Source: Candidatus Altarchaeota archaeon (GTDB lineage: Archaea; Altiarchaeota; Altiarchaeia; JAFGQM01). From it: a stretch of DNA of 6,854 nt. Shown here in pieces: positions 1 to 5,077 of this stretch. Where the stretch lies: NCBI GenBank assembly GCA_016935655.1, contig JAFGQM010000109.1, positions 1 through 6,854 of the forward strand, read 5' to 3'. Position numbers and translations under genes: made by a program. Numbering within the stretch: position 1 is the stretch's first letter; each line of letters begins with the position of its first letter. The notes beneath the pieces are model-generated. The model worked only from the letters and a program-made list of their open reading frames with translations. It did no database searches and had not been told where the DNA came from.

Positions 1-916
1 ATATGGATTCCTCTATGCAAGTTTATCAGATTTTCCACAATTTAAAGGAAAGAGAGAAAAGGAACTAAAAGAGTTCGCATATGAACTAATTAGATATGTT
101 GCAGTAGTATTTGCAAAAAAGATAGATCATCAGATTGATTTTAAAACTCGGATATTTGAGGCAGAATTAGATGGGTACATAGTTTGTTCGAAAGACGGTT
201 TAGGATACCTTTTTACTAGCGGTAGTATTGCAGGTATATGGAGTTGGGCTATGGATGACCCTAGTGTGGAGGGGGTGGAAATAAGGTGCCAGGGGAGAGG
301 GGATAAGACATGTAGTCTTGTATGTGGGCCTTTAGAGGCACTAAAGGAAAAAAAGTTAGAAGTACAAATTGAAACTTCATTACCTGAAGCCAAATTTGGA
401 GTAGTGTACAGAGATCTTAATCGAATTAGACCCGCAACTCATTCAAGGACATCTCTTAAATCTCTTTTGGATAATAAATTCTTTGGGTATAATGCAGGTA
501 AAATTAGTTTTAGAGGGGAAAGATATTTCAGCACTGAATCACATATTACATATCTACTCGAAAACGACATTGGGAAGATTGAAGGCGGCAAAGAAAAACT
601 TTTCGATATTATATTCAGTTATGCAAAAAATTTCTCAGTTAAAAACCCAGATTTAAAAAATAATTTCGAAAAATTTATTATGGACTATTTCTCCGGATCT
701 GGATGGGGGGATATTTTATTGACTAATACTAGTGCTGGATATAGCGTATTCATTAATTTCTTTCCTTGGACGGAATTCTCTGAAATATCTGAATTTATAT
801 TTTTACGGGCATATCTTTCAGGGTTTTTATCTGGATTTTTAGGAAGAAATGTTATTCTTAAACTAAATAGCAGAGATATCAAAGGGGGAAATTTAAGTGT
901 AGCCTTGGGGGAGTAA
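1..916 (+). CDS. Tandem V4R-domain protein, 5' partial
   Basis: The frame is open from base 2 to the TAA at 914-916 (304 visible codons), so the first in-frame ATG at 251 is internal and the true start lies upstream of the window. The first visible domain ends around residues 92-108 with a V4R-like signature (GVEIRCQGRGDKTC, C96, G98, G100, D101, C104), preceded by a GSIAGIWSW segment. A second V4R-like unit spans about residues 167-302: it has the GWG turn at 234-236 and an SGFLSGFLGRNV helix near 273-284, but its terminal cysteines are lost (SRDIKGGNLSVAL). V4R domains are small-molecule-binding modules, often with a metal or cysteine-lined pocket; in this family they sit in regulators and in 4-vinyl-reductase/BchJ-type proteins. 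The ligand and any N-terminal output domain cannot be seen. The gene is markedly richer in A+T, with AAA/TTA/ATA/ATT codons, than most other genes here, suggesting different ancestry. It converges on the ATPase gene with a 10-base gap. V4R assignment is by pattern only. Confidence 0.62.
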   Translation, partial: YGFLYASLSDFPQFKGKREKELKEFAYELIRYVAVVFAKKIDHQIDFKTRIFEAELDGYIVCSKDGLGYLFTSGSIAGIWSWAMDDPSVEGVEIRCQGRGDKTCSLVCGPLEALKEKKLEVQIETSLPEAKFGVVYRDLNRIRPATHSRTSLKSLLDNKFFGYNAGKISFRGERYFSTESHITYLLENDIGKIEGGKEKLFDIIFSYAKNFSVKNPDLKNNFEKFIMDYFSGSGWGDILLTNTSAGYSVFINFFPWTEFSEISEFIFLRAYLSGFLSGFLGRNVILKLNSRDIKGGNLSVALGE

Positions 917-926
917 AATAGTTGTT

Positions 927-1655
927 TTATTCCTCTTTAATGACACTAATCCCCTTCCCACTCACAATCTCGAAGCTGTTTATGGCCTCGTTGTGCTTCG
1001 TAAGCCTCATCTTGTGGATTATCAGGGTCCTGCTGCTCTGGGCGCCTAGGGACTCTAGATGTAGTGTAATCACCCCGTCCACAACATATTCCTCCACGCC
1101 GTGTGGGGCAAAGCTCTGCCCGCCTACGGGTATTTCGGACAGCAAGATCGTGGTCAGCTCGTTCTCCTGGAAGAGATAGTTCATCTCTATTATGGCATTC
1201 CTGATCTTGTGCTTATCGTTATCCAAGAGGATGTCAAGGGACGGCAATGCATCGACCACTACCCTTTTCGCGCCCATGTTGCGCGCGGTCATGATGACGT
1301 TCTGGATAAGGTGGTTTATGTCAAAGGTCTCGGGCGACAGCGTGAACTTCTCGTCGCTTTCCAAGCCTAGTCGTACCAGGGACGCATCGATTATGGCTAT
1401 CTTCCCCTCTTTCTCAAACTTGCTTATGTCCATCCCCATCTCCTTCATCTCAGCCCTGAGGTTCTTGGGCTTCTCCTCAAGGGTCAGATAGATCCCTGGC
1501 TCACCCAATGTAGCCCCATAGTGGAGGAACTGCATCCCAAAGATGGTTTTCCCGGTACCTGTGGTGCCCGAGAGCAGGATGGTCCTGCCCCTGGGAAAAC
1601 CTCCCTCCAGCAGCTCATCCAGTCCGGGTATACCGCTCTTGGCTTTTTCGACCAT
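927..1655 (-). CDS. KaiC-like RecA-superfamily ATPase, single domain
   Basis: A 242-residue protein with the hallmarks of the archaeal KaiC/RadA-like ATPase family. It starts with the typical SGIPGLDELLEGGFPRG lead-in (residues 7-23), then has Walker A GTTGTGKT (30-37), paired catalytic glutamates E60-E61 in YLTLEEKP, Walker B VVVDALPS around D135, and a KMR...H motif (215-217, H221) like the arginine/lysine finger strand of KaiC. It has one domain only, unlike two-domain cyanobacterial KaiC. Family members bind and hydrolyse ATP, often as hexamers, and mostly act in signalling or regulation; the specific role here is unknown. No Shine-Dalgarno is seen before ATG 1655, but a TATA-like TTTTAAA lies 23-29 bases upstream, so a leaderless transcript is likely. 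The gene lies 87 bases downstream of the FilR1-type regulator on the same strand, so co-transcription is also possible. Family is certain; function is not. Confidence 0.93.
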   Translation of the reverse strand: MVEKAKSGIPGLDELLEGGFPRGRTILLSGTTGTGKTIFGMQFLHYGATLGEPGIYLTLEEKPKNLRAEMKEMGMDISKFEKEGKIAIIDASLVRLGLESDEKFTLSPETFDINHLIQNVIMTARNMGAKRVVVDALPSLDILLDNDKHKIRNAIIEMNYLFQENELTTILLSEIPVGGQSFAPHGVEEYVVDGVITLHLESLGAQSSRTLIIHKMRLTKHNEAINSFEIVSGKGISVIKEE

Positions 1656-1677
1656 TGTCTTGTTAAAGGGTTTAAGG

Positions 1678-1684
1678 TTTAAAA
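1678..1684 (-). promoter_or_regulatory. Candidate TATA box of the KaiC-like ATPase gene
   Basis: TTTTAAA on the minus strand, 23-29 bases before the ATG at 1655. That distance fits a leaderless archaeal transcript starting at or next to the ATG, and no Shine-Dalgarno is present. Inferred from position and composition only. Confidence 0.42.
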
Positions 1685-1742
1685 GCGTGAGTTGGTGTGA
1701 TTTGCAAAATATTATCTGGTAGCAGAATAAAAACTTGATAGG

Positions 1743-2576
1743 CTATAGAAAATCGGATAATTTAACAGGTTTCGCCTGCTTCCTGTAGTACTCGAAGAGG
1801 TCGAGGCCCCACTGGATCGCGCGCGGGGAGGTGGATTGGAGGTCCATGTCCATTGTGTACCTCCCCCCTTTGTCGTTGAGACCCATCGCTAAAAAGCTTT
1901 CACACACAGTAAAAGCCACCTTTAGGTTTTCCTGGCATAACCCAAAATGTGCATTAGAACATGAATCAAGTTCCTTTATTTGGTTACCACCTGCATTTTT
2001 AATGCACATTCTTATAATCTCGGAGGTCACAATAATGTGGGTGTCAACTCCTTTTTTGGCTAAGGATACCAACATTGCCCACCATTCTTTGTGGTATGCT
2101 GGTGAAACCCCACAAAAGGATTTCTGAACGGACTTTAACAGCTCCATAAAAGTGTTGTGTATAGCGGTCATATCACCTTCGTCAACTGTGACAAGTCGGG
2201 AATCTTCCAAGTCCCCCAGCCTCGCCCACAGGAAGTCAGGAATCCCGCTAGTATCATGCGTTTCCCAGAACTCCTTAAACTTCTCGTAGGTGGCATAGAA
2301 CTGCAGCGACTCGCTCATCCTCTGTACTATGGCGCGCCCATAAGGAGTCAATTGGTAGTCCCCCTCCATGCGCTCAACAAGCCCCATGTCCTCCAGCTCT
2401 TTGGCCTTTGAACTCGTATTCGGCGCGTTGGCGTTAACAGCATTCCTTAGATCCGCGAGCCTCATAGGTTTCTCCTTCAAGGCATCGAGGATGGCAAGTC
2501 GCAGCTTAGAATCATAAAGCTTTTTAATGGTCGATTCGACCAGCTCGTAGTTCTTAAGGAATTCAGAAGCAGCCAT
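1743..2576 (-). CDS. Winged-helix transcriptional regulator, FilR1/DUF1724 type
   Basis: A 277-residue archaeal regulator. Residues about 17-85 form a winged helix-turn-helix: LRLAILDALKEKP, then a recognition helix region around NTSSKAKELEDMGLVER and a wing ending YQLTPYGRAIV. The rest resembles the FilR1 domain (formerly DUF1724): FWETHDTSGIPDFLWARLG at 103-121, GVSPAYHKEW at 156-165, an I-I-V-T strand at 181-184, MGLNDKGGRYTMDM near 231-244, and the closing PRAIQWGLDLFEYYR at 251-265. This two-part architecture is common in methanogens and relatives, and the C-terminal part is thought to sense a ligand. The target genes are unknown; the flanking ATPase and vapBC are candidates by proximity only. 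The start is supported by an AGGAAAG sequence at 2584-2590. The gap to vapC is 32 bases, which suggests read-through from the vapBC promoter. The stretch around 1890-2170 is visibly more AT-rich than the rest of the gene. Confidence 0.85.
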   Translation of the reverse strand: MAASEFLKNYELVESTIKKLYDSKLRLAILDALKEKPMRLADLRNAVNANAPNTSSKAKELEDMGLVERMEGDYQLTPYGRAIVQRMSESLQFYATYEKFKEFWETHDTSGIPDFLWARLGDLEDSRLVTVDEGDMTAIHNTFMELLKSVQKSFCGVSPAYHKEWWAMLVSLAKKGVDTHIIVTSEIIRMCIKNAGGNQIKELDSCSNAHFGLCQENLKVAFTVCESFLAMGLNDKGGRYTMDMDLQSTSPRAIQWGLDLFEYYRKQAKPVKLSDFL

Positions 2577-2583
2577 CGTTATT

Positions 2584-2590
2584 CTTTCCT
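2584..2590 (-). promoter_or_regulatory. Candidate ribosome binding site of the FilR1-type regulator
   Basis: AGGAAAG on the minus strand; its AGGA core is 10 bases before the ATG at 2576. It is partly complementary to the CCUCC anti-Shine-Dalgarno. It fits an internal operon gene translated from a longer transcript, and no good TATA box lies at leaderless distance. Confidence 0.35.
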
Positions 2591-2608
2591 GTTGACGGAG
2601 AAAAACTC

Positions 2609-3016
2609 TTAGGAATCCAACGCCTCTCTCTTTATCTCCTCGAGATCGTCGAAGTCCTTGTCGGCTGACACCAACGTCTCGGCCCCCGACTTGATAGCGG
2701 CAGAGAGGTGCAGGGCGTCCCTAGGTCTTAGATGGGGGTATTTCCTCATAAGTGAGAGGGAATAGTAGACGTCAGTAGCTTCTATGGGGAGAATTCTCAA
2801 GCCAGAAAAACTGAAGATTCTGGATCCCTGCTCGATCGCCTTCTTCTTGTCCTTCACACGCTTCCAAGAACTCCAGACTACCTCGTCAATGGTAAGGCAG
2901 CTTGTCACACCATCACCTTTTTTTATAGTCTCCCTTAGGATTTCACGCGACCTGTCGCCCTTGGGTCCGTCATCAAAAGAGCTGTAGATGAATACATTAG
3001 AGTCTATGTATCTCAT
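2609..3016 (-). CDS. vapC: VapC-type PIN-domain toxin ribonuclease
   Basis: A 135-residue PIN-domain protein, the usual length for VapC toxins. All expected acidic metal ligands are visible: D5 in RYIDSNV, E45 in TIDEVVW, D100 in the hallmark RPRDALHLSAA, and D119 in SADKDFD (D123 may help). VapC proteins are Mg/Mn-dependent endoribonucleases that cleave tRNA or rRNA when freed from their antitoxin; the target here cannot be read from sequence. The start ATG overlaps the stop of the upstream vapB in a 4-base ATGA (3013-3016), so the two are translationally coupled. The complete active site suggests an intact toxin. Confidence 0.93.
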   Translation of the reverse strand: MRYIDSNVFIYSSFDDGPKGDRSREILRETIKKGDGVTSCLTIDEVVWSSWKRVKDKKKAIEQGSRIFSFSGLRILPIEATDVYYSLSLMRKYPHLRPRDALHLSAAIKSGAETLVSADKDFDDLEEIKREALDS

Positions 3017-3255
3017 TTTTCAAGCTGCGAGTAGTATTCCTTATCCCAATCGATATTTTCAGGCAATCTAGTCTTTTTGTATGTGTTGAAGAACTCCTCG
3101 AGCACGTCCATCCCTTCGTCCTTCCCCAGCTTTATCTCGTTGTCTTCGACGTAGAAATAGACTTCTTTGCCCGGCTTCAGATCAAAAGAGTCCCTTATAG
3201 CCTTAGGGACCACCACCTGGCCCTTGGGCCCTATTTTGCTTTTTAGTCTGAGCAT
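3013..3255 (-). CDS. vapB: VapB-type antitoxin, AbrB/SpoVT (swapped-hairpin) DNA-binding domain
   Basis: An 80-residue protein. Residues 5-45 match the AbrB/MazE/SpoVT fold: KSKIGPKGQVVVPKAIRDSF followed by LKPGKEVYFYVEDNEIKL. This N-terminal part dimerises and binds DNA. The acidic and aromatic C-terminal tail (about 48-80, ending DWDKEYYSQLEK) is the part that normally wraps the PIN toxin and blocks its active site. The gene lies directly before vapC with a 4-base overlap. VapB proteins usually repress their own promoter together with VapC. Here a TATA-like box lies at 3296-3304 and two palindromes further upstream at 3318-3351, making these plausible autoregulatory sites (inference). No clear Shine-Dalgarno precedes the ATG. 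Confidence 0.92.
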   Translation of the reverse strand: MLRLKSKIGPKGQVVVPKAIRDSFDLKPGKEVYFYVEDNEIKLGKDEGMDVLEEFFNTYKKTRLPENIDWDKEYYSQLEK

Positions 3256-3279
3256 TTTGGTATTACTTTAGAGTAAGAA

Positions 3280-3304
3280 TTAATTGTACCTAGGAGTATA
3301 AAAA
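3280..3304 (-). promoter_or_regulatory. Candidate vapBC promoter: TATA box plus CTAGGT element
   Basis: The minus strand reads TTTTTATAC (3304-3296), two variable bases, then CTAGGT (3293-3288). The box centre is about 45 bases before the vapB ATG, giving a predicted short leader of roughly 20 bases. The 25 bases match the region upstream of the small gene at 4953 at 20 positions, so the element downstream of the TATA box may be a shared operator or promoter part. Confidence 0.5.
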
Positions 3305-3317
3305 CAAAGAAAGGAAC

Positions 3318-3351
3318 GTTATCCCCTCCAGATAACCTTATCCCCTGATAA
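3318..3351. repeat. Two adjacent palindromes with TTATCCCCT direct repeat
   Basis: GTTATC (3318-3323) pairs with GATAAC (3331-3336). Immediately after, TTATC (3338-3342) pairs with GATAA (3347-3351). TTATCCCCT also occurs as a direct repeat at 3319-3327 and 3338-3346, 19 bases apart, near two helical turns. The block lies between the divergent vapBC and YD-repeat genes, upstream of the vapB TATA box. Best guess is a dimeric repressor site, possibly for VapB/VapC itself; a structured RNA or terminator role cannot be excluded. Confidence 0.55.
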
Positions 3352-3381
3352 CTATTAGTATCTTCCCCGTCTATACTTAGT

Positions 3382-3633
3382 ATGAAACCGGGAGTGGTCT
3401 TGGTTTGCCTCCTTCTCCTAACGACCCCAGCCTCAGCCGTGTTCAAGTACGACGCCAACGGGAACATGGTCGAGGATGGCAGGTTCACGTATGAGTATGA
3501 CGGCGCGAACAGATTATCAAAGGTGTTCAAGGAAGACGTCCTACAGGAGCAGTACTGGTACGACCACGAGGGCAGGCGCGCGCATTGCATGACTATTGTA
3601 TGCACTAACCCTTTTTTAAGAACTTTTGGATAA
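3382..3633 (+). CDS. Secreted YD-repeat (Rhs-type) fragment, apparently truncated
   Basis: An 83-residue reading frame. Residues 1-19 are a classic Sec signal peptide (MKPGVVLVCLLLLTTPASA, likely cut after A19). Residues 21-66 hold Rhs/YD repeats: FKYDANGNMVEDG, FTYEYDGANRLSKV, then YWYDHEGRR. Rhs proteins are normally hundreds of residues long, made of many such repeats in a shell that often carries a toxin tip. Here the repeats stop right after GRR, and the last 17 residues (AHCMTIVCTNPFLRTFG) resemble no repeat. I infer a truncated 5' remnant of a larger Rhs gene, with its end fused to unrelated sequence near 3580; a genuine mini-protein is the alternative. A 5-base inverted repeat (TGCAT 3586-3590, ATGCA 3600-3604) and a six-T run (3612-3617) follow the break. 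The stop is 17 bases before the HD gene. Only a weak TATA-like sequence is seen near 3351-3360. Confidence 0.6.
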   Translation: MKPGVVLVCLLLLTTPASAVFKYDANGNMVEDGRFTYEYDGANRLSKVFKEDVLQEQYWYDHEGRRAHCMTIVCTNPFLRTFG

Positions 3634-3650
3634 GAATACCGCTAATTCTA

Positions 3651-4748
3651 ATGACAAAGACGATACGCGACCCCATATACGGGGACATAGAGCTGGGGGA
3701 ACTGGAGCTGAAAGTCCTGGACGCATCCGAGATGCAGCGTTTAAGGAGGATAAGGCAGCTCTCATTCTGCTCCCTGGTCTATCCTGGGGCCAACCAGACG
3801 CGTTTCGAGCATTCCATAGGGACGATGTACCTTTCAGGCAAGATAGCGCGCAGATTGGGCTTTGATGAGGAGTTGACGCAATCCATAAGACTCGCAGGCC
3901 TGCTGCATGATGTTGGCCACCTGCCCTTCTCACATTCCCTCGAGAGGGTCTTCGGGATGGACCACGAGAAGAACGCACGGACTGTGTTGAATGGCCAAAT
4001 GGGCGACATCCTCGAGGACGGCGGATTCAAAAGGCGGGAGATCTATGACCTCATATGCGGAAAAGGCTACGGCAAGATAGTCTCATCGCAGATAGACGCC
4101 GACAGGATGGATTACCTTGTGAGGGACTCACATTATACGGGTGTGGCTTACGGGGCCATAGACACCGACAGGATAATAAGCGTGATGGGGATAGAGAAAG
4201 AGAGGCTCTTTTTCCAAAAGAAGGGGATCGTGGCATTGGAGGCCCTCCTTATCGCGCGCAACCAGATGTTCGAGGCCGTCTATCTGCACCACACAGTCAG
4301 GGTCGCAGAGGCCATGCTGGAGGAGGCGATGAGGCCGTTGGATGGAATAACTTCTGAAGAGCTCCTCTGGATGGGGGATGAGGACCTCAAGATGCGCGCA
4401 AAGCAGGATAACAAAGTATCAAAAGGCCTTTTGGATATGTTGGACCGGAGGAGGCTGTACAAGATATGCTGCTCTTGGGCCGGAAAATCGTACAAAAAAG
4501 GCACACGAGAGAAGGTCATCCATGAGTTGGGGATAAAGCCGCACCAGCTCCTCATATATGAGACCATCCTGCCTAAGAAGCTGACGTTCGAGATACTGGT
4601 AAAGGAAGGGGAACGGTTGGATACAATCTCAAAAATTTCATCCATCGCAAAGGACTTGGAGGGGAATATAAGGAGATTGGAGGAAACGGAGGCCTGCGCG
4701 CCTCCGGAGTTCAAAGACAAGGCAAGGATGTTATTCGAGAGAGTATAG
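3651..4748 (+). CDS. HD-domain phosphohydrolase (COG1078, SAMHD1-like family)
   Basis: A 365-residue protein, close to full family length. The N-terminus has the family lead IRDPIYGDIEL (residues 5-15) and RLRRIRQLSFCSLVYPGA. The metal site is complete: H54 in TRFEHSIG, H86-D87 in LLHDVGHLPFSH, and D149 in QIDADRMDYLVRDS. H90 and H95 match the accessory histidines of dNTP triphosphohydrolases. This family includes SAMHD1 and bacterial dNTPases, which remove triphosphate from dNTPs; other members act on nucleotide second messengers, so the substrate is not fixed by sequence. The C-terminal part (about 250-365) is helical, charged and less conserved. There is no Shine-Dalgarno before ATG 3651, and only a T-rich TTTTTTAAG at 3612-3620, 31-39 bases upstream, could serve as a box, so co-transcription from the YD-repeat frame 17 bases upstream is possible. 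The gene converges with the small minus-strand gene, with one base between stops. Confidence 0.9.
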   Translation: MTKTIRDPIYGDIELGELELKVLDASEMQRLRRIRQLSFCSLVYPGANQTRFEHSIGTMYLSGKIARRLGFDEELTQSIRLAGLLHDVGHLPFSHSLERVFGMDHEKNARTVLNGQMGDILEDGGFKRREIYDLICGKGYGKIVSSQIDADRMDYLVRDSHYTGVAYGAIDTDRIISVMGIEKERLFFQKKGIVALEALLIARNQMFEAVYLHHTVRVAEAMLEEAMRPLDGITSEELLWMGDEDLKMRAKQDNKVSKGLLDMLDRRRLYKICCSWAGKSYKKGTREKVIHELGIKPHQLLIYETILPKKLTFEILVKEGERLDTISKISSIAKDLEGNIRRLEETEACAPPEFKDKARMLFERV

Positions 4749-4749
4749 C

Positions 4750-4953
4750 CTAACCTCGTTCGAACTCTAAATTCAGAAGGATTTCCTCCAATCTGCCCTC
4801 ACTGGGATATGCACTTCTCTGCTTAAGTGCCCCCCTTGTGTTATTACTTAATCTTTTCAGTGCGCTGAAAACGCCGCCTTCACTCTCTCTATGCTTCCTT
4901 TCCCTTTCCTGCACTTCTTGTTGATACTCCAAGTTAAGGGCCTTCAGTGACAT
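4750..4953 (-). CDS. Small charged protein of unknown function
   Basis: A 67-residue protein I do not recognise. It is rich in Glu, Arg, Lys and Leu, has no cysteine, signal peptide or membrane segment, and looks mostly helical: an N-terminal charged helix (about 5-25, QQEVQERERKHRESE) and a second near 52-66 (GRLEEILLNLEFERG). A real gene is likely because two independent signals precede it: GGAGG at 4957-4961, three bases before the ATG (a rather short spacing), and a TATA box at 5005-5013. AGG, GGC and CTT codon use resembles the neighbouring genes. Its promoter resembles that of vapBC (20 of 25 bases), so the two may share control. A small regulator or antitoxin-like protein is possible but unproven; no partner toxin gene lies beside it. 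Confidence 0.62.
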   Translation of the reverse strand: MSLKALNLEYQQEVQERERKHRESEGGVFSALKRLSNNTRGALKQRSAYPSEGRLEEILLNLEFERG

Positions 4954-4956
4954 TTT

Positions 4957-4961
4957 CCTCC
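4957..4961 (-). promoter_or_regulatory. Shine-Dalgarno GGAGG of the small gene at 4953
   Basis: GGAGG on the minus strand, followed by AAA and the ATG at 4953. It is the best match to the anti-Shine-Dalgarno beside any start here. The three-base spacing is shorter than usual, but no better start codon lies nearby. Confidence 0.6.
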
Positions 4962-4988
4962 AGTTACTTTGGGTTTGTTTTAGGGGTT

Positions 4989-5013
4989 TTATTAGAACCT
5001 AGCGGTATAAAAA
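4989..5013 (-). promoter_or_regulatory. Candidate promoter of the small gene: TATA box plus CTAGGT element
   Basis: The minus strand reads TTTTTATAC (5013-5005), two variable bases, then CTAGGT (5002-4997). The box centre is about 55 bases before the ATG at 4953, predicting a leader of roughly 30 bases that includes the GGAGG. It matches the vapBC promoter at 20 of 25 positions, beyond the TATA box itself. Confidence 0.52.
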
Positions 5014-5048
5014 TGCATATGTTTTTGAGCGTAATTATATTTGATGGC

Positions 5049-5076
5049 GGATATTATATCCAACATTGGATATAAT
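5049..5076. repeat. Perfect 24-base palindrome just after the phosphoesterase gene
   Basis: ATTATATCCAA (5053-5063) and TTGGATATAAT (5066-5076) are exact 11-base reverse complements around a two-base CA centre. A smaller overlapping palindrome, GGATAT-T-ATATCC, spans 5049-5061. The block begins one base past the phosphoesterase stop and lies about 40-60 bases upstream of the TATA box of the small gene. The loop is too tight and no T-run follows on the minus strand, so an operator fits better than an intrinsic terminator; mRNA 3'-end formation remains possible. Confidence 0.6.
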
Positions 5077-5077
5077 C

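Noticed and set aside
251..916. ATG at 251 as the start of the V4R protein
   Set aside because: The same frame is open back to base 2 and encodes the rest of the first V4R-like domain, so the ATG is internal.
922..1491. Three plus-strand open frames across the ATPase gene (922-1179, 1101-1370, 1192-1491)
   Set aside because: They lie opposite a gene with complete Walker motifs; their products are low-complexity and show no domain.
3256..3381. tRNA or small structured RNA gene in the intergenic region
   Set aside because: No cloverleaf or GTTC-type T-arm could be found; the palindromes are short and explained better as binding sites.
3243..3605. Minus-strand frame of 120 codons overlapping the YD-repeat gene
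   Set aside because: It overlaps the vapB start and is antisense to a clear signal peptide and YD repeats; its product has no recognisable motif.
3616..4357. Several open frames in both strands over the HD gene
   Set aside because: Shadows of a GC-richer gene with a full HD metal site; Arg/Ser/Pro-rich translations typical of wrong frames.
5053..5076. Palindrome as a bacterial-type intrinsic terminator
   Set aside because: Two-base loop, AT-rich stem and no T-run on the minus strand after it.
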